DNA of 64,000 nt from CAWINY01 sp963837635 (lineage in GTDB: Bacteria > Acidobacteriota > Terriglobia > Terriglobales > Acidobacteriaceae), in NCBI GenBank assembly GCA_963837635.1, contig CAWINY010000007.1, positions 930,001-994,000 of the forward strand. Reading direction: 5' to 3'. Below are positions 43,044 through 51,524 of the stretch, piece after piece. Position 1 is the first letter of the stretch, and each line of letters starts with the position of its first letter. The position numbers and the translations under genes are program-made. Below the pieces are notes generated by a model. That model was not told the DNA's origin. It saw nothing but the letters and a program-made list of their open reading frames with translations, and did no database searches.

Positions 43044-44373
43044 TTCGTCCACAGTTGAAGCGCCCGAACGAGGATCTTCCAGCGCGCGAACTTTCGGTTT
43101 GGCTGCGGACACGGGTTCGATTTGGCGCACTCTGTCCTGGACGTTGCTGTGCGCCATCGCGGTGCGCATGCTGGTGGTTGTTCTCCTTTACAGGACCCAG
43201 GTCAATCCCAACCGCGATTTTTTCCACTTCGGGTGGGAAACCGGCCGGGTAGCCCGGTCGCTCGCCCTAGGACATGGCTTCAGCTCCCCGCTGCACGGTG
43301 AAACCGGCCCCACCATCTGCCTGGCACCGCTCTATGCCTATATTCTGGCCGCAATTTTCAAAGTTTTTGGCATTTATTCCTATGCTTCAGCGTTCGTCGC
43401 CCTGACGTTCAACTCCGTTTGTTCCAGTTTGACGTGCATTCCAGTTTTCTTTGTCGCTCGCCAGACATTTTCCGAGAAGATCGCTCGTTATGCCGCCTGG
43501 GGTTGGGCATTTTATCCCTATGCCATCGACTTCTCCGCTGAGCGTGTCTGGGGGGACACTCTGAATGCGCTGCTGGTGTGTTGGGTCTTTTTGCTGGCCC
43601 TGCAATTGAGCGAACGCGCCTCGTGGAAGCGCTGGCTGCTGTTTGGTTTCGTGTCCGGAGTGGCAGCTTTGGCGTCAACCGCGATCCTTGCGATTGTCAC
43701 TGCTTTAGGTATGTGGATCGCCGTACGGCAGACTCGCCGGGGACAATCATGGTTTCGCGGCGCGTTACTAGCGGGTTTGACGTGTACAGCGACTGTCAGC
43801 CCCTGGCTGATACGTAATTACGTGGTGTGCCGACAGGTAACGATCCGCAACAATTTCTGGGTGGAAGTCCGCATGGGCAACACGGGTGACACCTCGGACG
43901 TGCTGCCCGATTGGGCACATCCCTCTACGAATCCAACCGAGATGCAACAATACCGCCAGCTCGGAGAAATGGCCTACAACGCGGCGAAGAAGCGGCAGGC
44001 TCTGGAGTTCATTCGACGCTACCCAGGGTACTTCGGGTGGTTGTGTTTACGCCGGGCGATCTACTTCTGGACAGGGTTCTGGACGCTGGCGCCCGCTTAC
44101 CGGGCCATGGAACCCATGGAACTGCCCAACATGTTTCTGTCCACCGTTATGCTGGTGCTGCTGGTGGCGGGGTTATCGCGAGCATACCGGGAGGGCAATT
44201 CTCTGGCCCCCGCCTACACTATGCTCATAGCCATTTTCCCGCTCGTCTACTACGTAACCCACCCCACGATGGATTACCGACACCCGATCGACCCCGAAAT
44301 CGTGATCCTGGCCACGTACGCGCTTGCCGGTCGCAATCAGCCTAGCAAAACGACCATCCTGAGTGGCACATAG
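43036..44373 (+). CDS. Polytopic membrane glycosyltransferase (GT39/ArnT-like)
   Basis: The ATG at 43036 gives 445 residues. Ten or more hydrophobic helices are visible, from WTLLCAIAVRMLVVVLLY to the C-terminus. The first extracytoplasmic loop NPNRDFFHFGWETGRVARSL has the acidic/aromatic character of lipid-linked-sugar glycosyltransferases of the PMT/ArnT fold. A periplasmic segment (about 270-330) follows WLIRNYVVCRQV. It would transfer a sugar from a polyprenyl phosphate. The eight-base overlap with the MacB-like permease suggests a joint envelope function, which is inference. Confidence 0.75.
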   Translation: MSSSSTVEAPERGSSSARTFGLAADTGSIWRTLSWTLLCAIAVRMLVVVLLYRTQVNPNRDFFHFGWETGRVARSLALGHGFSSPLHGETGPTICLAPLYAYILAAIFKVFGIYSYASAFVALTFNSVCSSLTCIPVFFVARQTFSEKIARYAAWGWAFYPYAIDFSAERVWGDTLNALLVCWVFLLALQLSERASWKRWLLFGFVSGVAALASTAILAIVTALGMWIAVRQTRRGQSWFRGALLAGLTCTATVSPWLIRNYVVCRQVTIRNNFWVEVRMGNTGDTSDVLPDWAHPSTNPTEMQQYRQLGEMAYNAAKKRQALEFIRRYPGYFGWLCLRRAIYFWTGFWTLAPAYRAMEPMELPNMFLSTVMLVLLVAGLSRAYREGNSLAPAYTMLIAIFPLVYYVTHPTMDYRHPIDPEIVILATYALAGRNQPSKTTILSGT

Positions 44374-44447
44374 CCTGCGGCCCATAATCAGAATGAAAAC
44401 GCGCGAAGGGGCCAGGTCCGGTCTCCTCGATGGGGTCCTCTGATTTC

Positions 44448-44993
44448 CTACACCGTGGCTTCGGCGGCGGCTGTCTCGGCGTTGAACACCGAGGCGATGG
44501 CATGCACGATGGAGGCAACGCGCACCGCGGCCAGGATGGTTTCCTCGGACATACCCTTCTCCCGCAAGGTCTGCTCGTGCGAATCGACGCAGGCCCCGCA
44601 GCCGTTGATCGCCGAGACCGCTGTGCACCACAGCTCGAAATCCTGCTGATCCACCCCGTGCGAACGGAGGACATTCATGCGCAGGCGCGCCGGCAGGCTG
44701 CGGTACTTCTCGTTCTTAGTCAGGTGCAGGAAGCGGTAGAAGACGTTGTTCATGCCCATGATGGCGGCCGCCGCCTTGGCCGCTTCAAATTCCTGGGGAC
44801 TGAGGTGGGTCGCCGCTTCCTGAAAAGTGTGAGCCATCAACTTATGGGTGCGGCAGGCGATGGCGCTGGCAACCAGCGTTCCCCACAATTGGCGCGGGCT
44901 CAGTTCAGTCTGCTGGCGCACCAGCGTGGAGAAGTTCAGCTTCAGGTCCTTGGCGTAGTCGGGGAGGCTTGCAATCAGAGCGTCGAGCGACAC
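44448..44993 (-). CDS. ahpD: Alkyl hydroperoxidase AhpD
   Basis: The 181-residue protein is of the AhpD/CMD family. The catalytic CxxC lies in INGCGACVDSHEQTLR (about 130-145), with the proton-relay Glu/His nearby. The helical N-terminal part contains LSPRQLWGTLVASAIACR. AhpD recycles AhpC in actinobacterial-type systems and has weak peroxidase activity itself. ahpC lies upstream on the same strand but 180 bases away, separated by a micro-repeat element, so they may be separately transcribed or have the element inside the message. Confidence 0.93.
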   Translation of the reverse strand: MSLDALIASLPDYAKDLKLNFSTLVRQQTELSPRQLWGTLVASAIACRTHKLMAHTFQEAATHLSPQEFEAAKAAAAIMGMNNVFYRFLHLTKNEKYRSLPARLRMNVLRSHGVDQQDFELWCTAVSAINGCGACVDSHEQTLREKGMSEETILAAVRVASIVHAIASVFNAETAAAEATV

Positions 44994-45008
44994 AGTGGAT
45001 TCTCAACT

Positions 45009-45172
45009 GTCGTTGGTGGTTTGTGCAGTCGTTGGTCGTTGGCCGTTGGCCGTTGGTCATTAGCTCGTGATCGACGACCAGTCCAGCTCCGCAGGTCGTG
45101 GCTGGTTTGCACACGATATCGAAACTGGTTGCTAACGACTAACGACCAATGACCAATGACCAATGACCAATA
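45009..45172. repeat. Inverted micro-repeat element, CGTTGGCCGTTGGTC type
   Basis: The left arm (45009-45062) repeats GTCGTTGGTCGTTGGCCG-like units and the right arm (45132-45171) repeats AACGACCAATGACCAATGAC. The spacer is about 70 bases. It separates ahpC from ahpD and begins immediately after the ahpC stop. Confidence 0.88.
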
Positions 45173-45712
45173 CTACGCCGTGACCAGCGTGGGTTCGCCC
45201 TTCTGCCAGTTGCAGGGGCAGAGTTCCTCGGTCTGCAGGGCATCCAGCACTCGCAGCACTTCCTGCGGACTGCGACCGACGCTCAGGTCGGTAACATAAA
45301 CGAAGCGAATGCCGCCTTCCGGATCGACAATATAGGTAGCGCGCTGGGCAACGCCCGCCTTCGGGTCCAGAATGCCAAGCTGCTCGCAGAGGTCACGCTT
45401 AATATCCGACAGCATGGGATAGGGTAGGTCCTTCAGGTCGGCGTGATGCGTGCGCCAGGCATGATGCACGAACTCGCTGTCGATGCTGAGCCCCAGAAGC
45501 TGCGCGTCCCGCGCCTCGAATTCCGCGTTCAACTTGCCAAACGCGGCGATCTCGGTGGGGCAAACGAAGGTGAAGTCCTTAGGCCAGAAGAAAAATACTT
45601 TCCACTTGCCCGCATAGTCTTCATTGTTGATGTTGGTGAACGCGGTCTTGGGGTCAGTGCTTACGGTAGCTGTCAGACTGAAAGACGGGAATTTCTCTCC
45701 TACACCCAGCAT
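45173..45712 (-). CDS. ahpC: Peroxiredoxin AhpC
   Basis: The start at 45712 (MLGVGEKFPSFSLTA) has AGGAG upstream and matches the normal N-terminus, giving 179 residues; in-frame ATGs further up lack support. The peroxidatic Cys is in FWPKDFTFVCPTEIAAF (about 36-52) and the resolving Cys region is ELCPCNWQKGE near the C-terminus, as in AhpC partnered by AhpD. It reduces hydrogen peroxide and alkyl peroxides in the cytoplasm. Downstream ahpD is the expected reductant partner. Confidence 0.93.
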   Translation of the reverse strand: MLGVGEKFPSFSLTATVSTDPKTAFTNINNEDYAGKWKVFFFWPKDFTFVCPTEIAAFGKLNAEFEARDAQLLGLSIDSEFVHHAWRTHHADLKDLPYPMLSDIKRDLCEQLGILDPKAGVAQRATYIVDPEGGIRFVYVTDLSVGRSPQEVLRVLDALQTEELCPCNWQKGEPTLVTA

Positions 45713-45971
45713 GCTCGTGCTTATCTCCTGAAATTGGATTTCGGAGGCCATCCCCGGCGCCTCAAACTGATGCGCTCCCATTTCGGATAGCCCACTGAAC
45801 TCTGCTGGAATAGATTCGAGAGTAGCCGGCAGGATTCACGGATTGGACACGATCACAATGAGCCGTGATATGAATCACACCAGAGTAGCTCGCGCCCTGT
45901 TCAACGGCTTGATCTCCTCTGACCGGCTACGGCTGGAACGAGTGCTGCTGGAATTGAGATAGCATGGGCCT

Positions 45972-46826
45972 GTGGAATTAACATCGGTGGAATTAACAGA
46001 AAAGCAGAGGGCGCTGGAGACTCGCCTGGCTTCGCTGGGCCGCGTCCTGGTGGCCTACTCGGGCGGCGTGGACTCCGCCTATCTGGCGTGGGCGGCGCAC
46101 CGAGTGCTCGGCAATCGCATGCTCGCGGTGCTCGCCGATTCCCCCAGCTTGGCGCGCTATCAACTTCAAGACGCCCTCGTTTTCGCGCACGAGAATGGGA
46201 TCCCGGTCGAGGTCGTGGCCACAGGAGAACTCGAACGCGAGGATTACTCGAGCAACGACTCGCGCCGCTGCTTCTTCTGCAAAGACGAACTGTTTGCCGT
46301 CATGGAGCGCCTGTGCGCCGAGCGCGGCTTCGACACGCTTGCCTATGGCGTGAACTCTGACGATCAGGGCGACTACCGTCCCGGTCAGCAGGCGGCCGCC
46401 CGCCACAAGGTTGCCGCTCCTCTGCTCGACGCCGGCCTCGGCAAACAGGACATTCGCGAGCTGGCGCGTCAGGCCGGGCTGCGCATCTGGGACAAACCGG
46501 CCTCAGCCTGCCTCGCCTCGCGCATCGAGTACGGGCGCGTCGTCACCCGCGAGGCACTCAGCGCCGTGGAGCAGGGAGAAGATGCCCTGCGCACGCTCGG
46601 TTTTCGACAATTCCGCGTGCGTCATCACGGGCCAATCGTCCGCATCGAGATCGCCCGCGACGAACTTCCGCGCGCCTTGTCCGCTGCTATGGCAGCGGAA
46701 TTCACCCGCATCTTCAAGGCCCTGGGATTCACCTACGTCACCCTCGACCTGGAAGGCTTTCGTTCCGGATCTATGAACGCACTGCTGCCGGAACAGCTTG
46801 TGAACCCGGAGAAGAAGAGCCGCTGA
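45972..46826 (+). CDS. larE: ATP-dependent sacrificial sulfur transferase LarE
   Basis: The 284-residue protein begins at GTG 45972. The PP-loop ATP pyrophosphatase motif VLVAYSGGVDSAYLAWAA lies at about 25-42, followed by RRCFFCKDELFAVM and GVNSDDQGDYRPGQ. The Cys in DKPASACLASRIEYG is at the position of the sacrificial Cys of single-Cys LarE enzymes, which give up their own sulfur to the nickel-pincer cofactor of lactate racemase. larB, larC and larA are not in the window; many genomes carry larE apart or use NPN cofactor elsewhere. Confidence 0.9.
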   Translation: MELTSVELTEKQRALETRLASLGRVLVAYSGGVDSAYLAWAAHRVLGNRMLAVLADSPSLARYQLQDALVFAHENGIPVEVVATGELEREDYSSNDSRRCFFCKDELFAVMERLCAERGFDTLAYGVNSDDQGDYRPGQQAAARHKVAAPLLDAGLGKQDIRELARQAGLRIWDKPASACLASRIEYGRVVTREALSAVEQGEDALRTLGFRQFRVRHHGPIVRIEIARDELPRALSAAMAAEFTRIFKALGFTYVTLDLEGFRSGSMNALLPEQLVNPEKKSR

Positions 46827-46895
46827 TTTCGCTGATCAACGCAGATCCGTGGTGCGCTTCTTGGAAGTGTTCTAGAATCAGGGAAGCAATAGAGT

Positions 46896-46972
46896 CGGGG
46901 CGTAGCGCAGCCTGGTAGCGCACCTGCCTTGGGCGCAGGGGGTCGCTGGTTCGAATCCAGTCGCCCCGACCA
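46896..46972 (+). tRNA. tRNA-Pro (anticodon TGG)
   Basis: The cloverleaf is complete: acceptor CGGGGCG/CGCCCCG, D-arm GCGCAGCCTGGTAGCGC, anticodon stem CCTGC/GCAGG around CTTGGGC with anticodon TGG, and T-arm with GGTTCGAATCC. The discriminator A and an encoded CCA follow. Confidence 0.96.
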
Positions 46973-47154
46973 GCTTTCTCCTTATAAGCGATTCCGATGC
47001 GATTCATGACCGGACGGGCCGCACGGTCGCCCGGTAACTCGGTTCCAGTTCGCACCAGCTCTGAGGATCGAGTCGCCCTCTCGCATGGTATTCTGTAGGT
47101 GATATCTGCGATCCGTCCTGTAGAGCAGTTCCTCGCAGTTCCCTCACAAAAATC

Positions 47155-48783
47155 ATGATTTCAGTCAGTAACGTCACCATGCGCTACGGCGCAAAAATAT
47201 TGTTTGAAGAGGTATCCACCGCGTTCACGCCTGGGAAACACTACGGTCTCACGGGTCCAAACGGCTGTGGAAAGTCTACATTCATGAAGCTGCTGACCGG
47301 TGAACTGGAGCCGACCAGTGGCAATGTGGTGCGCCCGCGCACCTTTGGCGTATTGGGCCAGGACCAGTTCGCGTTTGATGCCTATCGCGTGATCGATACG
47401 GTCATCATGGGCAACCAGCGCCTGTGGGCGGCCATGGAAGAGCGCGACGCACTCTGGGCCAAGCCGGACTACACCAATGAAGATGGGATGAGGCTGGGAG
47501 AGTTGGAAGGCATTGTCGGCGAAGAGGACGGCTATTCCGCGGAGACCGATGCCACACTCCTGCTGCAAGGGTTGGACATTCCCGACGACGTTCACGAACG
47601 CAGCATGGGCGAGTTGCAGGGCGGACAAAAGGTCCGTGTGCTGCTGGCGCAGGCTCTCTTCGGGCATCCGCAAGCGCTGCTGCTGGACGAACCGACGAAC
47701 CATCTCGACCTGGACTCGATCCACTGGCTGCAAGGCTTTTTGAATGACTATGAAGGCGTGCTGATCGTAATCTCGCACGATCGCCATTTTCTGAACAGTG
47801 TTTGTACCCACATTGCCGACATTGATTACGAAACCATCATCACCTACACCGGCACCTACGACGAGATGGTGCTGGCCAAAACTCAGATTCGCTCCCAGAT
47901 CGAGGGGCAAAATGCGCAGCGCGAGAAGAAGATTGCCCAGCTGAACGATTTCATCGCGCGGTTCGCCGCCGGCACCCGCTCAAGCCAGGTGCAGTCACGG
48001 CGCAAAGAGGTGGAGCGGCTGCGGGTGACCGACCTCGCGAAATCGAACATTGCGCGCCCGTACTTGAAGTTCGAACAGAAGCGCCCTTCCGGAAAATACG
48101 TTCTCGAACTGGAGGCGGTATCGAAGTCCTACGGTGAGAATGAAGTCATCCGGCGTTTCGCCGCCAGCGTCACGCGCGGCGAGAAGGTGGCATTGATGGG
48201 CCGCAACGGCGCCGGCAAAACGACTCTGCTGAATGCCCTGCTGGCAAATTCGCCGACGGTGACGGAAGACGAACTCCGCAAATCGAGCGGCTACGACGGG
48301 TCATTCCTCAGCGATGGCAGCGTCATTTGGGGACACGAAGCCGCCGTGGGATACTTCGCCCAGGACCACAAGGCCCTAATCGCCAAAGGGATGCCCGCAT
48401 TCGAGTGGCTTCATCAGTGGGACCCCTCGGCTTCACACGAAGAGATCCGCGGTTTGCTTGGCCAGATGTTGTTCGCCCGGGACGACGGCAACAAACGTAC
48501 CGACGTGCTGTCCGGCGGCGAATCGGCGCGGCTGCTGTTTTGCAAACTCATGCTGCAAAAGCCGAACGTCCTGGTTCTGGATGAGCCCACCAACCACCTG
48601 GACCTGGAGGCGATCAACGCGCTGAACATTGCCCTCCAGCGATACCAGGGAACCGTGCTTCTCGTCACCCACGACCACGACTTGGTTGATGAAGTAGCCA
48701 CCAGGATCTGGCACTTCGAGGGAGACGAAACCATCACCGACTTCAAGGGCGCCTATGAGGAATATCAAGCCGTTTGTGTCTAG
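47155..48783 (+). CDS. ABC-F family ATPase (YbiT-like)
   Basis: This 542-residue protein has two ABC domains and no membrane part. Domain 1 has Walker A GLTGPNGCGKSTFMK (about 35), signature ELQGGQKVRVLLAQAL and Walker B LLLDEPTNHLDLDS. A charged linker (about 240-300) contains RFAAGTRSSQVQSRRKEVER. Domain 2 has MGRNGAGKTTLLNALL, LSGGESARLLFCKLM and LVLDEPTNHLDLEA. ABC-F proteins act on the ribosome as translation factors or antibiotic-protection proteins; the arrangement matches the YbiT group. It stands alone downstream of tRNA-Pro. Confidence 0.92.
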   Translation: MISVSNVTMRYGAKILFEEVSTAFTPGKHYGLTGPNGCGKSTFMKLLTGELEPTSGNVVRPRTFGVLGQDQFAFDAYRVIDTVIMGNQRLWAAMEERDALWAKPDYTNEDGMRLGELEGIVGEEDGYSAETDATLLLQGLDIPDDVHERSMGELQGGQKVRVLLAQALFGHPQALLLDEPTNHLDLDSIHWLQGFLNDYEGVLIVISHDRHFLNSVCTHIADIDYETIITYTGTYDEMVLAKTQIRSQIEGQNAQREKKIAQLNDFIARFAAGTRSSQVQSRRKEVERLRVTDLAKSNIARPYLKFEQKRPSGKYVLELEAVSKSYGENEVIRRFAASVTRGEKVALMGRNGAGKTTLLNALLANSPTVTEDELRKSSGYDGSFLSDGSVIWGHEAAVGYFAQDHKALIAKGMPAFEWLHQWDPSASHEEIRGLLGQMLFARDDGNKRTDVLSGGESARLLFCKLMLQKPNVLVLDEPTNHLDLEAINALNIALQRYQGTVLLVTHDHDLVDEVATRIWHFEGDETITDFKGAYEEYQAVCV

Positions 48784-48860
48784 CGTCTGGAACCATCCAT
48801 CAACCCGCACTACTTTGCGGTATGTGCTGAGTAGTGGTTTGCGGAGTCTGGGTGACGGGA

Positions 48861-48888
48861 TTCGAGAAAGACAGAAGTTTTCTATAAT
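48861..48888 (+). promoter_or_regulatory. Possible promoter for the Trm112-like gene
   Basis: TATAAT at 48883-48888 is perfect. The -35 (TTCGAG, 48861-48866, spacer 16) is weak. The 270-base gap otherwise holds no gene. Confidence 0.4.
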
Positions 48889-49053
48889 TCACACGAAATT
48901 CAGACCTGCGCCTGCTTGGCGAATCTGGCGCGCGGAGGTGGATTCCCTATTTTTCCCTGGCCCGAAATGGACTGGGATAGATGGCTGAAGAAGCCGCTGC
49001 TCACTTCGCCTTTCGTAGTTGGCAACTCACCTCTGGATCGAGAGGAGTAGCAC

Positions 49054-49233
49054 ATGGCGCCGACCATCTCGAAAGAACTGCTCGAAAAGCTGCGCTGTCC
49101 TGTCTGCCTGAAGCCGCTGCTGGAGCGCGAGGACCCGCCTTCGCTAGAGTGTACGCAGTGCCGTCGCCTCTATCCCATTCGCGACGGCTTGCCGATCTTG
49201 CTGGTGGATGAGGCCACCATGCCGCACGAATAA
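49054..49233 (+). CDS. Trm112-like/UPF0434 short zinc-ribbon protein
   Basis: This 59-residue protein starts at ATG 49054 with GAGGAG ten bases before it. The sequence LLEKLRCPVCLKPLLERE, then LECTQCRRLYPIRDGLPILL and VDEA, is the Trm112p-like family pattern with two CxxC knuckles and the closing YPIRDGIPxLLxDEA motif. In bacteria these small proteins are thought to bind and stabilise methyltransferases, as Trm112 does in eukaryotes; E. coli YcaR is an example. It is usually found near lpxK/kdsB, but here it precedes a composite palindrome and ybaK. Confidence 0.88.
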   Translation: MAPTISKELLEKLRCPVCLKPLLEREDPPSLECTQCRRLYPIRDGLPILLVDEATMPHE

Positions 49234-49257
49234 CTCGGGTCAGCTCCAACCCTTGGT

Positions 49258-49350
49258 TGTCATTCCGACGCGCGCGGAGGAATCTGCAGTTTTCTTCAAC
49301 CCTCCGAGCCGTGAAATGAACTGCAGATTCCTCGCTCCACTCGCAATGAC
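49258..49350. repeat. Composite palindromic element, GTCATTCC type
   Basis: The outer arms are GTCATTCCGACGCG and TCGCAATGAC. The inner arms are GAGGAATCTGCAGTT and AACTGCAGATTCCTCGC. It is the third copy of the design at 6868 and 27825. It lies between convergent genes. Confidence 0.85.
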
Positions 49351-49356
49351 GAAGCT

Positions 49357-49863
49357 CTAAGTCAGGCCTGAACCTTGCTTCTCCCGCGCGATCTGGGCGA
49401 CGATGGCATTCGTCGCCCGGATGTAATCCGACGGAGGAATGAGGAGCTGCGTGCCACGCACGCCCGCCGAGACGGAAATCACATCCCAAATTTCAGCGGT
49501 TTCGTCCAGAAAAACCGGGTAGTTCTTCTTGGCGCCCAGCGCGGTGACCCCGCCGCGGATGTATCCGCTCAGCGGCTGCACCTGCTTCAGCGGCACCAGC
49601 GCGATACGCCGGTCACCGGCCGCCGAAGCCAGCGCCTTCGGGTCCAGTTCATAGTTCCCGGGGATCACGGCGAAACACGGGCCGGTGCGCTCGCCGCGCG
49701 CCAGCAGCGTTTTGAACACTTGTTCGAGTGGAAGCTGGATCTTCGCGGCAACCGATTCCGCAGCCAGATCCTCAGGATCGACCTGGTACTCGCGCAACTG
49801 ATAGGCGATGCCCAAGCCATCGAGGATGCGTGCAGCGTTCGTCTTCACGGGCACCAGTCTCAA
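49357..49863 (-). CDS. ybaK: Cys-tRNA(Pro) deacylase YbaK/EbsC
   Basis: The 168-residue protein begins at TTG 49863 (a GTG four codons on is also possible). The YbaK fold is recognisable: NAARILDGLGIAYQLREYQV, the conserved Lys in LEQVFKTLLARG, then FAVIPGNYELDPKALASAAG, PLSGYIRGGVTALGAKKNYP and the VSAGVRGTQLLIPPSDYI end. It clears mischarged Cys-tRNA(Pro) and related products in trans. Thirteen bases or so separate it from the small gene upstream on the same strand. Confidence 0.92.
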   Translation of the reverse strand: MRLVPVKTNAARILDGLGIAYQLREYQVDPEDLAAESVAAKIQLPLEQVFKTLLARGERTGPCFAVIPGNYELDPKALASAAGDRRIALVPLKQVQPLSGYIRGGVTALGAKKNYPVFLDETAEIWDVISVSAGVRGTQLLIPPSDYIRATNAIVAQIAREKQGSGLT

Positions 49864-49877
49864 GTTCCGCGGGAAGC

Positions 49878-50123
49878 TTAAGCGGGTTCCCCGCGCACCA
49901 GCAGCTTGATTTGCGCATGGCCGGCGGTGGCCAACTTCTTCGGCTCAAAGGCGTCCAGGTTCTCCGGTCGGATCGACACCAGCCGATTATTTCCCCGGAA
50001 AAACGTGATCGGCAGCATCGAGTAAAGCTGGGCGCTTGCTACCTCAATACTGGTGGCCTCCAGTTCGACCGCAAGCCAGGTTTCTCCGCGGAAATTCCAT
50101 CGCGCTGTAGCCGTGAATACCAT
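49878..50123 (-). CDS. Small hypothetical protein
   Basis: This 81-residue protein starts at ATG 50123 (MVFTATARWNFRGETWLAVE). It has alternating hydrophobic strands and helices, with LYSMLPITFFRGNNRLVSIR in the centre and a Lys/Ala-rich C-terminal half. There is no signal peptide, Cys or clear motif. It lies 14 bases upstream of ybaK on the same strand, probably in one transcript. I do not recognise a family. Confidence 0.55.
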   Translation of the reverse strand: MVFTATARWNFRGETWLAVELEATSIEVASAQLYSMLPITFFRGNNRLVSIRPENLDAFEPKKLATAGHAQIKLLVRGEPA

Positions 50124-50251
50124 AAGTGCTAGTCCGGAGCGTCAGCGGGTCCGAGCGTGCGGGGATCGAGTCCGGCCGATGCTCACGAAAAGAATACGCG
50201 AGAAGGTGTTTTCGGGAAAGTGAAAGGCCGCCCTTTTTATCAAACCGAAAC

Positions 50252-50348
50252 CGGTCGTTAGTCGTTTACTCGGTGGCCCGTGAAGGGCAACAACTTCCGA
50301 TAACCTCGCTCACGATAAACGATCAATGATCAGCAACGAGCAACGACC
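50252..50348. repeat. Inverted micro-repeat element, GGTCGTTAGTCGTTTA type
   Basis: The left arm GGTCGTTAGTCGTTTACTCG (50252-50271) faces the right arm, which repeats GATAAACGATCAATGATCAG and CAACGAGCAACGACC (50314-50348). It is the only structure in the 50124-50506 gap. Confidence 0.75.
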
Positions 50349-50506
50349 GCCGCCTGCTCCGCTTATTGTGCAGAACCCATCAGGCTGCGGCCTGTCGCGA
50401 ATTCTCCCCTGGGAACTTTGGTGGTTTGCTCGCGCTACCGCGGTTTCTGGGCCGCAACTACTCTGCTAGACTAGCGCCGTAAATGTTCAACCATGGCGAG
50501 GTGCCC

Positions 50507-51316
50507 ATGCCAACCATACTCGCGTGCGTCAACCTGAAGGGCGGAGTCGGAAAAACGGCGATCGCGGTGAATTTCGCCGCGTATTGCGGGCGCGAAGGAA
50601 TGCGCACCTTGCTGGTGGACTGCGACCCGCAGACCAACGCGACTTTCTCCTGCATTCCGGGCGAGGAGTGGGCGGAGCACGCCAAGCAGTGCGGCACCAT
50701 CGCCAACCTGCTCGGCGTGAAGAGCATTGCCGGGGAGACGAATCATAGGGATGCGCTCACCGTCATCCGGAAGAACGTTTTTCCCAACGTGGATTTGGTC
50801 CCTTCGCATATCAGCCTGTTTTCCGTGGATCTGGATTTGGGCGGCGCTTCGGGGCGTGAACTGCGCCTGCGCAAGGCCCTCAAGCCGGTGCTCGCACACT
50901 ACGACATGGTGGTGTGCGACTGCCCCCCCAACCTGACCATCCCCACCCAGAACGCGATTGCCATGAGCACGCATTACGTGGTGCCGGTCCCACCCGATTA
51001 CCTGTCGATGCTGGGCGTGGCGCTGCTGACCACACGAATCGACGACATCTGCGAGAGCATCGACCACCGGATCACGCCTGCCGGGATCGTCATTTCCCGC
51101 GTGGGCCGTAGAGCCGCCCACCGCGAGAATGTGCTCGCCGGGTTGCGGGCGCGCTTTATGAACTTGGTGCTGGATACGGAGCTGCGCGAGCGGGTCGCCG
51201 TGACCGAGTCCTCCTCGCGGCAAAAGCCGGTCTACGACATGGGCGATGAGCAGGCATCCCAGGAGTTCGTGGCCATGTCCCAAGAGCTTCTGAAACGCCT
51301 GCGGGCGAACGCCTGA
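50507..51316 (+). CDS. ParA/Soj-family ATPase, orphan
   Basis: The start at 50507 (MPTILACVNLKGGVGKTA) with GAGGTG upstream gives 269 residues; a frame from 50483 would add eight. The deviant Walker A KGGVGKTAIAVNFAAYC, the VDCDPQTNATFS A' box and the YDMVVCDCPPNLTIPTQNAI Walker B are classic ParA features. ParA ATPases position DNA or protein cargo on the nucleoid. There is no ParB or centromere-like repeat next to it and no plasmid genes, so the cargo is unknown. Confidence 0.88.
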   Translation: MPTILACVNLKGGVGKTAIAVNFAAYCGREGMRTLLVDCDPQTNATFSCIPGEEWAEHAKQCGTIANLLGVKSIAGETNHRDALTVIRKNVFPNVDLVPSHISLFSVDLDLGGASGRELRLRKALKPVLAHYDMVVCDCPPNLTIPTQNAIAMSTHYVVPVPPDYLSMLGVALLTTRIDDICESIDHRITPAGIVISRVGRRAAHRENVLAGLRARFMNLVLDTELRERVAVTESSSRQKPVYDMGDEQASQEFVAMSQELLKRLRANA

Positions 51317-51317
51317 A

Positions 51318-51431
51318 ATTCGGTTCCCGTTCCCCGTTCCTCCGTTCCACGCTCCCGGTTTTTCAGTATCGATCTTCGAAACCTGCTTTCGAGACAACCA
51401 GCAAAGTGGAACGGAAAACGGAGAACGAGGA
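51318..51431. repeat. Inverted micro-repeat element, CCGTTCCCCGTTCC type
   Basis: The left arm CGGTTCCCGTTCCCCGTTCC (51321-51340 and onward) faces the right arm GTGGAACGGAAAACGGAGAA and CGAGGAATT (51407-51431). It starts three bases after the ParA-like stop. Confidence 0.85.
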
Positions 51432-51524
51432 ATTGAAGCAGCCCTGATACGGCGGTACAATTTGCACCCCTGGCAAGCGCCGGAGCGGCGCATGCCGGGA
51501 ACCCCAATTCGCGGAAGGTGCCTT

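Noticed and set aside
45858..45962. 34-codon frame (MSRDMNHTRVARALFNGLIS) ahead of larE
   Set aside because: No ribosome site or family match; too short to support without conservation data.
46771..47055. Minus-strand frame containing GDWIRTSDPLRPRQVRYQAA
   Set aside because: It is the antisense of tRNA-Pro, a well-known spurious translation seen in many genomes.
48738..49018. Additional gene between the ABC-F ATPase and the Trm112-like gene
   Set aside because: Frames here have no ribosome site or recognisable motif; the region better fits a promoter gap.
51318..51431. parS centromere for the ParA-like protein
   Set aside because: The repeats follow the same inverted micro-repeat design as non-par loci and no ParB gene is present.
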